Shown here: positions 12,360 through 23,608 of the stretch, piece after piece
Layout of the letters: the number at the start of each line of letters is the position of its first letter
Numbering within the stretch: position 1 is the first letter of the stretch
Assembly: GCA_035041965.1 (NCBI GenBank)
Contig: JAPYMA010001293.1
Span: 1 to 64,000, forward strand
Direction of reading: 5' to 3'
DNA from: Anisakis pegreffii
Taxonomy: Eukaryota > Nematoda > Chromadorea > Rhabditida > Anisakidae
DNA length: 64,000 nucleotides
Program-made: the position numbers and the translations under genes
Notes under the pieces: model-generated
Told to the model about the DNA's origin: nothing
Databases searched by the model: none
What the model saw: the letters and a program-made list of their open reading frames with translations, nothing else

Positions 12360-15300
12360 GCACAACTACCTTCATTAGACTCCTCTCGTTTATTGCTCTC
12401 CTCCAAATGCTTCATCAAAACAGCCACCACAACGTTGACCAGTACAAACTGTGATATTAAAACGAAAATAATGAAGAAACACGGCGCCAGTATCGGATCT
12501 ACACAGCAATTCGACTCGCAGTGCTCTGACTGATCGCAGTCATCACGCAGTGCATCCTGCAACTCCATTTTTATTCATCAAACTAGGCAACTACCCTATC
12601 CATCAAAATGAACAAACCTTCATTATACCGTTCCAGTTGTCACCTGTCGCTATGCGGAAAAGCGTTAAAAAGGCCATGCCAAAATTCTTGAAGTGTGCAT
12701 GCTCACCGAGTCCATCACACGGATGATCTTCAGAACATTCTGCAAAATTCATAACCATTACAATCCTAATTATAACAAGAATCGTTCATTCACAACAATA
12801 CTAATACTAATAATAACCATGTAATAACTTGCCCAGTTTGCCGAACAGCTCCACACCAAGCGCAGCGAAGATGAAGAATAGCAGAAAAAACAGCGAGCCC
12901 AGGTTTCCGACCTGGGGTAGTGCCTCGCCGACTGTGTCTAATAACGATCGAATACCCTTGGCCATCTTCAGCAGTTTCAACACTGAACAACAGATCGATC
13001 AGCGATCACCATCGAAACACTAAATTAAACGCAAAACAACCCAACCCAAGCCGAGCATTACCTCGAGCAATCCTCAACACTCTCATAACACGAATTATGG
13101 TCGGATTGATCGGTAACTCCAACGCTTCAAACTCCTCGAAGATAATACCAGCTATCGAGAGTACCACAATGAACATATCTAGCTGGTTCCATCTTCAATT
13201 AACATTACTAATACTGTTATCTACCACTACATTATTACTATCATTATCATTCAAGCAGATCAGTGAAGTGGTTGCCGTATCGCAGTCACAGTTCACAGCA
13301 ATCAAGTGAAGCACCTTTCAGAACTTTTACTTTTGTAATAACGACATACATAGCTCTGACGTGATACACCCAAAAATACAGTTCGACTTGTCGAGATTAA
13401 CTCTATCAAGTGTCAAGATTCAAGCAAAAGTTATTCGCTAACAAACAGGATCAATGATAATATCAAAGGAATACTTTCAAAGCGAACCTCTCTTTAAAAA
13501 ATCGCTTAATACCCAACGCAATCAATTTGGTGGCTGCTTCAAGCGTGAACACTGCCGTGAAAAAATAATTCAACGCCTTCAAAACATACTTTAGACCGGC
13601 TGGCATCATGTAAAACTCCATCGCCATTGAGATTACGTTTATACCTTGAAAAGAACACGTACACTTCAAATTCATCACCAATAATCAACGCCGCCACATC
13701 ATTATCAGTTCATCAGTACATAATAATATTACTACTTGTTTATATCACACATTAACATTCCATGCAGCAAGCACAAATGGCGCAAACTGACCGATAACGG
13801 CTGCAATTGCTAAATCGAAGTACTTTGACGTTACGATATTGTTGAGGAACATTCGTGTTTGTCCATACTTATACCAATACGGATGTGACTTCTCTTCTAA
13901 AAGCACCATATGAATAAGCACTGCCACTGCCAACCAGCACTAAACAGAGCACACCACTAACTACTAACTTTTCTTGCGTTTATGTCCATACTGATCCTCA
14001 TACCTCTGCCGTCTCAACTTGCGTTCCAAACGCTTCTGACGTGCCCGCTCACGCATCTCCGCCTCGAGTGCCTCTTTGCACTTGTGGAAATTCTCCACCA
14101 CCACACCGACGAACATGTTCAGCACGAAGAAACCGACCAACAACAGAAACGATATGAAGTAGATCATTCGCCATTCGTTGTAGTTCTCTATCGGCTGAAA
14201 TACCATCAGCAATCTTATGCTACCAACCATCTTATAGGTACCTATCAAATGCACACTCAATAACCGTACATTATTCAAATCAAATGCTATCAACTCTGTA
14301 TTAATCAAGTATGATGCGTCATGCATGCTCTTAATCTAAACACTCACAAACCACAACAACACCAATTAAAACTATCATCTTCTCAAGAATCTACAACAAT
14401 ACATTTAAATCAAAGTCTCTATGCAACAATACATAAATTCAACCGACCTGCATATCCACACCAGTGGCGTCAATGCCTTGGTACATAATCGAAACCCAGC
14501 CATCTTTACTCGACAGCACAAACAACGACATTAACGCCTGCAAGCAGTCGAGTCAATACTCAAATCTCAAAACTAATAGTAAGTCACCTACCTGTCCAAG
14601 ATTGTCGAAATTATAACGGTGATTCACCCACTTGTTGTGTGGATCACGCAGACACTCGGCTTTGGTTGTTACGTTGCTGATATTGTGTCCGATACAATGG
14701 TACATCATGCCCTTCAAACATAATACTACTTCTATAAAAATCTCAAATACTCCACCTGTAATTATGCAACACTCACAGAACATTTGAATAATGTTAACCT
14801 ATACTTTAAGAATACAAATAAGAAGAATAACTAAAAACCTTGAACAGCTGCACTCCAAGAATACCGAATATAATGAAGAAGGTGCAACAGATCAGCACAA
14901 TATTGCCGATCGGCTTCAAACTGCTGATCAGAGTCATCACCACCAATTTCACGCCCGGTGCTCGATTGATGACACGCAGTGGTCTTAATGCTCTCAATAA
15001 GCGGAGTACACGGATCACACCGAATATTTTTGGTGAATCTGAATCGGTAATTTTCGCTTAGTTCTTCAACAGTGCCATTCCAGTGTCTCACCACTTAATT
15101 CACTGTCCTGCTTCAAACAATGTTTCAAAATGCTAAATTTGTAAACCAAATGATACTACTATGTAATCAATCAACTGCAAACTACCAATATGCACGAGCA
15201 GTTCAAAAGCCACATTAATCAGACTGATAATCACCAAAGTACCGTCCAGTATATTCCAGCCATCTTTGAAATACGCTCCTTGTCCAATAAGACACCCATT

Positions 15301-18300
15301 CGCTACTACCTTCAAATAATACTATTACCCTTCACCAAACTGTCCACTGACTGCTATCCGACGACCGACATTTTAGGCATGTAATCAATTTGAAATGCTT
15401 CAATCTGCTTACCTTAAGCGACATTTCAATGGTGAAGATCACCGTAAACACATAGCCACTCATCGTCAAAAATTGACGTTCCAACGATTTGGGTGGTATT
15501 GAGGGTCGTTCCATTGCTAACGTTATACAATTGATACCAATAAAGAATAATATTGTGTAATCGAACCACTTCTTTTGCGTTAATTTCAAACATCTGAATG
15601 CAGCAATCAGTTACGATCACCTCTGATCAATACTACTATTATGCACAAGTATTCTGCCTCACTAGATCATAGCTACTAGATGCATTTAGGCGCAGGTTCG
15701 CTCAACTGCTTCAATTTTGCTGCTTCAAGTTTAAGTTGATCACGACCACTGAAATCATTCACGTCCTACCTTATTCGTATACCATTTTTCGTACTGAACA
15801 CATAGAGCGAATAATCTGCACGTCGATACATACAAGTCTTACGATAGAGACGTCGCCATGCTGAATTTTGACGTTTTTCCTCACGACGTTCCTCTTCGGC
15901 TATCGCTTTTTGCAACTCTTGACTAGCCTTCAATGACACTTAATAATAATAATATTAACAACATATTAATTAAAGCATAATAATAATAACAACAACAATA
16001 ATGATAATAATAAAAGCCTAATACAATCACCTGTATGAATTTATCTCTCGCGTAAGCTTCGATCAGCGCCTGACGTCCATGCACAGGGCAGTACGGGTTG
16101 AACATAGCATGCAGTCCACACCAGCTGTTCATTCGCTGCCGTGATGCACCTCGCAAACCCGCACAGTACTCGTAACCCGTGCTGCCCACACTGCTTGCAC
16201 TCAACCTGGGCAGCACCAGCGACGTGTGTCTGTTCAGTCTGCAAAGCGCAATTCAAATCATTCCACACCAATCAATTACCAAATCAGATCAACAATCTAA
16301 TCAATGCTAACTCAAAACCGTAATATTTACCGATACTTGTTTCGAAGTACACTTCGCTCGTCGTCATTCTCCGATTCACTAGCAGTGCCGCCATCGTCTT
16401 GCCTGATCGCGTTGAAACGTATTGTCGACCTGCATGTCGGTGAAACTGCATCATGCTGCTCACTTCTATAATAACCACACTAACAACAATCATAACAATA
16501 ACAATAATAATAATAATAACAATAATAATAACAATAACAATAATAACAATAACCAACCTCACTGCTGCATCAGCTCTAACCAAAGCCCTGAAGCGATCAT
16601 ACGTCGAATGTTCATCATCTGGCTGCCCATTGCCTGTGCCTGTGTCTGCTCCACGATAACAACTATTACTACTGCCAACACTTTCTGTAGCATCCAGTTG
16701 CGCATAGCCTAAGCCTAAGCCTCCTTCTTTGGGAGAGTAGAATTTCGATGAGCTTGCATCAACCTTCAATGCATCGTTTATTAAGCTAATGCTCAAACAA
16801 AAGTGAACAAAAGCAACCAACTTCGCATAGTTTCGCGATATTGCTCGATATGAACGGATACACAGAGATATGATGTCGTTCTGCATTGCTCAACTGACTC
16901 ACCGGACTGTATCCACATGTGCACTGTTTTGTGTCGCTCTAGAAATAGAATAAACTGCCGGCTGTTCGCAATCGCATTAAAAGTACTCTCGATCAAAATA
17001 CTTGATTATTCATTATTCATCCACACTATTCAAACGATAGATAGATTACAAACCTTTCGACTCAAAATAAACGACGGTGATGAAGTTTTTGCCAGTAATA
17101 ATTCCAGTTCACGCTTCCTCTCCTCCTCCTCTTCAGTTGCTTTCTTACGTGCCTCTTCTTCCTGATATGAATACTATGAACAACTCCGAGCAATTTTGCA
17201 GTAACGGCTGGCAGGCGAAATTATGCGATCAGCCAATGAATGTGATTGTCTCTGACACAAAACTCTCTCGCCCGCATTAAACAACTACTCACCAATTGAC
17301 GTTTCTCCTCTTCTTTACTCTCCTGGAACCCCTCCACTAGAATAGCTACCAGTAGATTGAACAAAACATAATTGCCGAACGTCATCAGTGCCACAAAATA
17401 GAGCGCAGCCCAGGGTGTTGTTTGCGCCATACCATTAAACAGTACCATATTCCAGTCTTCTTGTGTCAGTATCTCAAATAACAATCAATGACTACTAGAT
17501 CAGTGGCTACTCATCAACAAAACGATCCATCCATTACTAAACAAATACAAAACCCTCATCTACCAAACTCTGTTATAAGCAGCAGCAGCAGCATCAGCAT
17601 CAAATAATTACTTAACCACCCAACTAACTAAAATCAAAAGATAAAACTAAACTATGAAACGAACAATGAAACCATGAACCTGAAAGACTGTAACGGATGC
17701 ATGCAAAAACGAGTCGAAGTTCGTCCGTTCACATTCACACGTCCCCGCCACCAACACATTAGTGTTCATTGCATCCAATTCTCCTCCTTTACTATCCTCT
17801 AGAGTTTGCGTATCGTTCCTCTTGAATAAGCTCTCGCCATCCTCCCCACCATAATACCAACTTGTTTCATGTGTCCATGATGCTTCACTGTCGTGCCAGT
17901 GCCCGTGTCTATACCCTGCTTGCCACATCGATGACGATTGTTCAACTGGATTACAACGTTGTCCATTCGATGAGTCCGTACAAAATTTACATCCAAACAA
18001 AACCATGCCCAATGTGCTGAATACAAACAAATCAACCAACCAACACTCAAGCTGCCAATCACAACCAACAATAACAACCAATAAAAACGATCACAATCAA
18101 ATAAAACTATTCAATAGCACACAAAGCACGCACACACACACGCACACTAACATACACAACTATCATACTACAATAATTTACTTGAAACAAAACCAAAGAA
18201 TAATAATAATAACCGAATCAACGAGGCTACTGCACAATTATTTTATGAAGAAGAAGCAAATAAGAGACACTTACTTGAAATACGGTGATCAACGCCCACA

Positions 18301-21300
18301 GAAGTGAATCGAAATTTTTGCGTTCGCACTTCTTCAGATGCCCAGCACCAAAAGGATTATCATCCACTTTACAGAATTTACAACCAAACAAATTCATGCC
18401 AAGGATACTGAATAAAAAGAGGTCGAAAAATGAAGAAAAGATAGATGAAGGTAGAGGGGTAAGAGCCAGCCGACAGATATAGGTTATTAATGGTTAACTC
18501 TTTTCAAATGTTCTTGCTACATTCGAAATGCTGGTAGGTATTATAGTTAATAGCTACATTAGTTCACTATAGAGTTGATGCAATTAACAATTAAAGCGAA
18601 TGAATCATTAAAGCTACCTGAAGATGAATATGAACAAAACAAGCAGTCCAAAGAAGACTGTAACGTTGTCCATTGTTCTCAACATCACCACGAGTTGATA
18701 CCTCAACGCTGGCATGAAACGAACCAATTTCAGAATACGTAACAATCGAAATGTGCGCAAAACCGATAGACCTCCTTTGCCTTCTTGAAACAACTCCAAA
18801 ACACTGAAATTATTAGTATTATCACTGTGGAATCGTTGAAGCCAGCCCTCAAAATAGAGAGTTAGTGACCAACCTGAGCGCTACAATACCGCCATCGAAT
18901 AGATTGAAACCATCCGATAGGTATCCAAACAAGCCATCGGCAATCACTTTAAGCAGCATTTCGAATGCAAACAATCCAGTAAAAAAATAATTGCTATACT
19001 CGAGGATTATCGTTAACAATTCGGGCTGAAATGAACACAACTTTACATTCACTATTTTTACCTGGCAAATCTAAATTATAATCTGAATTACCCAAATAAA
19101 TACGCCATCCGAAAGCTGAAACCTAATGTGTCTTCGTTGCACATTATGTTGAAATGCCACGCTAAATTATAGGATATCGCACCTGTTGATGATATTCCAC
19201 ACCCATGCTGAGCGTATTGATGAGAATCGCGAATAGAATGCCACGTTTGAAGTGATTACAGACCACGAACGCTTGAATACGTTCACGAAGCCGGCCCAAC
19301 GTCGAACGCCGTTTAGTGCAGCCTCGTACTGATGCAGACTTGTTGTTCTGGGCCAATGACACTCCGGCTGCTGAGGTAGTCGTTTCCTGCAGCAACACAT
19401 TATGCAGAATGCTTTCCATTCATGCATCACTAACTAACCTGTGAAGAAGCATTGTTCTCTTTATCACCCACATCATCTTCTGCCGATCGCAACCTGCTGC
19501 TGCTGCTGCTGCTATCCGTATCATCACTGTCCTCGTGCTCGTCATCATCATTCGCTACTGCTACTGCAGTTCTGCACTTCGAACAAGAATCCTGTCGGAT
19601 TGCCGCCTTCGATTCATCTATAGACGACGCACCACACTCAACGTCTACCTCTGCAATTCAACTCATTCAATACTCAAATATCCTTCATGAAATAACAAAA
19701 CAAAACAGAATACTTTTTGATGCACTCAAATCAGAATCGCATTTCACTGCCAACATCAAATACTTTTTCAGCAAATTTCAAAAAAAGCCTACTCTTAACA
19801 CTTCCATTCGCTTTGTTATTACGTTTCGTTTCTCTGAGTTTGTCGCGTTTCGTTGATGACACTTTCTCCTCTAAAACTTTAACTGATCATTTTTCCTCCG
19901 CCAATGGCATGGATGGGGAGAGAGAGTTTTGCGTAAAACTTATACTGTTGCTCAAATAATAGGTGAACACAGACTAAACACGACCATCCCAAACCCATCA
20001 GCAAGTCAGCAATGAAATACACCACCATGCTGAACCGATATCAACTCGACTATCAAATACACGACCATACCGAACCCAATAACAAATCACTAATCAAATA
20101 CACCACTATCCCGAACCCAACAGCAATTCACCAATCAAGGACACGACCAACCACACCAAACACGAGAACACATCAACAATGAAATACACCACCGATCTGC
20201 GCACTTATTAACCAATGAATGAAGTGTCACTTATCAGTTGATCAATCTGCTGATCAGTCAATCAATCGATCACTTGTAATTGAAGCCAGATCAACACTGC
20301 CCATTGCAGTTGCCGCCAGATCAACACCGCCCACTCAGTACACATTCTAATCGCGCAACGATTCCATTGCCATTTCAAAACAAAATCGCTCCTCACCCAA
20401 CGCACAATATACTAATATAACGATACAATAATACACTAACCACACCAATAATAATATCGATCATTACTACTGCATGCAATACTAATCCAGCACTACAAAA
20501 CCTAGCGCTGTACCAACCTCAATATCAATAAGACACAACAGATACCTACCTGTTAACAGTTCTATATGACACTCTCTTTCATCTCGTTCAGTCGCCATCT
20601 CGATATCTTTCGTATAATTTGCATAATTCTCCTCGGCAGCGTTCAATTCCAAATTTTTATTCACTATCAGTTTATCATTATTATTATTGGTATTGTTCTC
20701 ATTGCCGTTCAACTGTTGCTGTTTTGTGAAGAATCGTTCTCTTAGAATGCGAATTTGCTGAAATGCGAACTTAGATCAAATTTAATGAGTGACACACAAC
20801 AAAACTCAATTAGTAACTTATTTCAAAAAACGTATCATCATATTGCTAGTAGTGCGAAGCGAGCGATTTTTCGGTGATTCTCTCTTTTGGGCGATGCTCG
20901 CGTGGCGATTCGATGACTGTGATCGAGCCAACTCTGCTGTGATCGCCCGATTCGTTCAAGTTATTTTTATTTGCGCTCTTGTCATCTATCACTGTTGACG
21001 TGATGAACACCACCATGAACGTTTAAATATAACCTTAATGAGACGTCGTTTAAGTCGCCTCGAGTGATGACCAATGAATCGAACCATTGCTGCATAAACA
21101 CTATCGCCAGCACCACCATCTTTTGACGATGTCGCACCCTGTTCGCTACCAGCTAAAAGACACATAAAATAATCATAATAATAATACTAACAAAGTAATA
21201 AATATCAAATCTCCCTCACATAATGAACCGGCAGAACGCATCCGTTTACGTTCCTGTATCATGCGTTCAGTTTCCCTTCGTTTTGTCTCAGCGAACTGTG

Positions 21301-23608
21301 TCGCAATGACCACTAAACACAGGTTGATCATGAAGAACGCACCCACCTGAACCAACGATCACTTCAATTAAAACACCACCATTAGACACTAGCAACGAAC
21401 GAAACGAAACCAAACGAACCACAATCAACAGCACAAAATAGATCCAGTTCCAGAACGAGTGCGCATCTTGAACGTAATACATGATATCCGTCCATCCCTC
21501 TAAACTGATCACCTCAAAACAAAAAAGCTCTTTATTCAACCATTCCATTCAATGCTCAAACAATCCCAGCAGACTAACCAGAAAGATGGCCACCCAAGCA
21601 AAACCGATGTTGTCGAATGAGACTGAGCCTTGAAATGGGTTACGATGCATCACAGTACACTCATTATAATAAATATTCCAATTAATACACGATTCATCAT
21701 TGACTTTTTCCCATTCGAACAATGTTAAATTACATCTGAAACATTCACATTCCATACACATGCGTCGTCGTCATCGTCGTCGTCGTCGTCTATCTATCCA
21801 CTTTCTTTTAGCAATCGTCGATCGCTGTTTAGATTGGCCATTTTTTGCTGGCACACTCAAGTAAGCGACAGAATAAACTGAAGCTGATCACTAAATAATG
21901 AAATAAATCACCGCAAGAGATTAACTGATCGCGAATCAAGTAACTAACTCACTTAATACCGTTATGTTTATATGGAGGTAGTTTATTACAGGTATGCAAG
22001 CCGGATGAATCAGACTGACTGCAGATATATTCCAGTGATGTATCTTCTGGAATGTAGTACCTAAAAGGCAATTCGATATTCACATAAAATATTTATTCTC
22101 TGTTCAGTTCACATACCTGGTTAACGAGACGTCCGTTACATTGATAGCCATATTGGTTTTTGGTAGATTTATAACACAACGATTCCTGCATAATTCACAT
22201 CACATCACATCACGTAACTTCAATTTATAAAAGAATACTTAAGTACAAACCTCAACAAACCAGCCCATAACTGCACACCAACAATGCCAAATATAAAGAA
22301 AACAAAAAAGCACAACAGTAAAACATTGCCCAACATCGGTAATGTATCGAGTAAAAGGTTCACTGAAAAGGTTATATATTCAAATGTATCTTGCATAACC
22401 AAACTCAATATTCTATTAACAAACCAACGAACCAAGAATACGCATTGAGGGTATCCTATTGACGGCCCTCAGAGGACGTAACACCCGAAACGTTCGTATA
22501 GCCGTCAAGTTAATATTACCCAAGTACTCTTGTAGCAAATATTCTGCACAACTGCAATTACGACAAATCACTGATATATTTCGTTTGCTATATTCAAAAG
22601 AAAGTACTTACCCAGCACACACTATGAAAAAATCAAGACGATTCCATGTGTCTGATAGATATGCAGCAGGCCCATAGAATCCGAGTGCAGTTATTTTGAT
22701 TAACTGCAATTTCATGAGTAGCAATTTAAGAGCAATCGTTATCAGTTGAATGAACAAGTGCAAAATTTAAATAAGCATCATTCCCACTGACCATTTCTAA
22801 GGCGAAGTACGCAAAAATAGTGTGGTCAATAAGCGATAGAAGAGAGCATCGATATGTGGTGCATTGACCGCTATCCTCACACGGTCGGTACATGCCCAAC
22901 GTGATACAATTAATCAGAATCACCAACATCGTCAAACGATCGAACCACGGATTCATCACCATACGCAATGCCCACGAACGTGGTGGTTGTGCTTGTTTCA
23001 AGCAATGCAGTGCTGGCTCAACGAAGCTGAACAAAACAAAATATCGAGTTGATGACTGATCAGAGGAATCGATAGAACCCACCCAGGATAGGGTAATTCG
23101 CATTCGTCATCGATGAAATCTGCCTCATCGTCCCATTCGACCTGCGGTTGTCGTTGTTGTTCGCTTAGTGTTGGTTCACTGCTCTCGTACCACGGATGCA
23201 ACGGACTTGCCTCTAACGACAGTGAGACAGCTTTCGATCGTGGCAGATGTGCCGAACGGTAAAGGTGCTCTGTGGCGGTAGCTGCTGATGTACTGAACGC
23301 ACCGGTTGCCGATGATGCCTGTATTTGCTATACCAATTGCTTGGTCAGATGAATCGCTACTAGACGAGCTAATCAGGCCTGTCACACTATCCAAGTGGAT
23401 AATCTCGAGCTGCCGAGCTTGCCTTATAAGACAGCAGTAAAAGTACCTGCGAATCATCGATAATGCCCTCGGTGTTTTTGCGTTTGGAATGTGATAAACG
23501 TCTGGCGTAGAGCGTTGATTGACGACGATTCACCAGAGCTCGAGGTCCAGAGAAACGTGACAGCGATTGAAACGAACGAAGTTCACGAGCCACTGGCTGT
23601 TGTAGCAT
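4678..23608 (-). CDS. cca-1: T-type (Cav3) voltage-gated calcium channel alpha-1 subunit
   Basis: Pore-forming subunit of a low-voltage-activated calcium channel in the plasma membrane of excitable cells. The 50-exon model keeps phase throughout and encodes about 2578 residues with the short turret exon, or about 2646 with the long one. Four repeats each carry S1-S6. The pore glutamates and aspartates read E (SLEGW), E (TQEDW), D (SKDGW) and D (TGDNW), the EEDD set typical of T-type channels rather than the EEEE of L- or N-type. S4 segments are arginine-rich (for example [14 protein letters not shown] in repeat I and [17 protein letters not shown] in repeat III). The start is the ATG at 23608, the first in an open exon; an upstream exon is possible. 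The exons are listed in the part-entries that follow. The C-terminal tail is long and low-complexity and has several alternative ends. Confidence 0.95.
7902..7961. repeat. (ATT)n microsatellite in a cca-1 intron
   Basis: About 20 uninterrupted ATT units on the + strand lie between cca-1 exons 7591-7843 and 8548-8620. It produces long false open frames of poly-Ile or poly-Tyr on both strands. Confidence 0.95.
8071..8515. repeat. 445-bp direct repeat, copy 1, in a cca-1 intron
   Basis: Almost identical to 19937-20411 in the same orientation. It contains loosely repeated ~60-bp internal units built on AAATACACCAC and CCGAACCCA. It lies in the intron between cca-1 exons 7591-7843 and 8548-8620, ending 32 bases from the latter. 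No open frame of interest and no terminal inverted repeats were seen. Confidence 0.95.
11541..11653. repeat. 41-bp tandem repeat, about 2.7 copies, in a cca-1 intron
   Basis: Units start at 11541, 11582 and 11623 with the core GATCAACAATACGATTGCGC. The second and third are nearly identical and the first differs at a few bases. It lies between cca-1 exons 10727-10814 and 11923-12007. Confidence 0.9.
12370..13896 (-). other. cca-1: cca-1 exons: repeat IV
   Basis: Exons: 13792-13896, 13488-13644, 13062-13192, 12833-12982, 12618-12739 and 12370-12556. They encode S1 ([20 protein letters not shown]), S3, the S4 segment [16 protein letters not shown]5 [19 protein letters not shown], the selectivity aspartate in [13 protein letters not shown], and S6 [22 protein letters not shown]. 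The intron between 12833-12982 and 12618-12739 starts with GC (GCAAGT), which is the only choice that keeps phase and family sequence. Confidence 0.92.
13969..17161 (-). other. cca-1: cca-1 exons: II-III linker and repeat III
   Basis: Linker exons: 17054-17161 (Glu/Lys/Arg-rich), 16903-16938 (a 12-codon, phase-0 microexon, probably skippable), 16558-16763, 16331-16462, 16031-16238 and 15770-15927. Repeat III exons: 15413-15593, 15186-15309, 14839-15038, 14592-14711, 14448-14537 and 13969-14194. The acceptor of 16558-16763 is the least certain of the set. S1 begins [20 protein letters not shown]. The S4-S5 exon contains [19 protein letters not shown]. The selectivity exon has [11 protein letters not shown], and S6 [17 protein letters not shown] is nearly invariant in the family. 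Confidence 0.92.
16486..16553. repeat. (AAT/AAC)n microsatellite in a cca-1 intron
   Basis: An imperfect run of AAT and AAC triplets lies between exons 16331-16462 and 16558-16763. A similar short AT-rich triplet run is at 12319-12359, next to exon 12370-12556. Confidence 0.9.
17680..18016 (-). other. cca-1: cca-1 alternative exon, long cysteine-rich repeat-II turret
   Basis: This 337-base exon has the same entry and exit phases as 18275-18407 and encodes the same protein segment ([12 protein letters not shown] to [14 protein letters not shown]). Its turret is 68 residues longer and adds cysteines (GQRC, TCECE), tryptophans and histidines. The matched ends and phases point to an ancient exon duplication used by mutually exclusive splicing. 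From memory, comparable turret exons are described for invertebrate Cav3 genes and alter sodium permeability. Confidence 0.88.
18275..18407 (-). other. cca-1: cca-1 alternative exon, short repeat-II pore turret
   Basis: This 133-base exon enters in phase 2 and leaves in phase 0. It encodes the end of S5 ([12 protein letters not shown]), a short extracellular turret ([10 protein letters not shown]), a closing cysteine and the start of the pore helix ([14 protein letters not shown]). Donor (GTAAGT) and acceptor are strong. It is interchangeable in phase with 17680-18016, and including both would repeat the same part of the protein, so the two are probably mutually exclusive. Confidence 0.88.
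19937..20411. repeat. 475-bp direct repeat, copy 2, in a cca-1 intron
   Basis: Matches copy 1 at 8071-8515 almost base for base, except for about 30 extra bases near its right end where the segment GCCAGATCAACAC is itself duplicated. It lies in the intron between cca-1 exons 19439-19650 and 20550-20757, about 11.9 kb from copy 1. Confidence 0.95.
21034..23608 (-). other. cca-1: cca-1 exons: N-terminus and repeat I
   Basis: Exons in order: 23447-23608, 23083-23318, 22792-23026, 22612-22703, 22433-22551, 22251-22362, 22117-22185, 21953-22060, 21579-21735, 21420-21512, 21220-21346 and 21034-21152. The N-terminus is serine-rich and leads into the T-type signature ELPYPGF before S1. S4 and S4-S5 read [19 protein letters not shown]5 contains [20 protein letters not shown]. 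The extracellular loop before the pore is cysteine-rich and has sequons. The pore exon 21420-21512 carries [14 protein letters not shown]6 and the following basic segment (LKRRLIK) match the gating-brake region of Cav3 channels. The intron before 21420-21512 ends TTTGAG instead of TTTCAG but is still AG. Confidence 0.93.

Larger units (their letters stand above)
17293..20757 (-). other. cca-1: cca-1 exons: I-II linker and repeat II
   Basis: Exons: 20550-20757, 19439-19650, 19183-19386, 18874-19025, 18618-18803, one of the alternative turret exons (18275-18407 or 17680-18016), then 17293-17472. The linker is Asn-rich and then acidic and Ser-rich, with a run of serines from a CTG-type repeat on the + strand. 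The intron 19387-19438 is only 52 bases. S4 reads [19 protein letters not shown]. The pore exon carries ILTQEDWN and S6 ends in the charged [10 protein letters not shown] stretch. Confidence 0.92.

Noticed and set aside
16284..16886. 200-residue minus-strand open frame
   Set aside because: It spans two cca-1 exons in different frames plus an intronic AAT/AAC microsatellite. The spliced model explains the coding parts.
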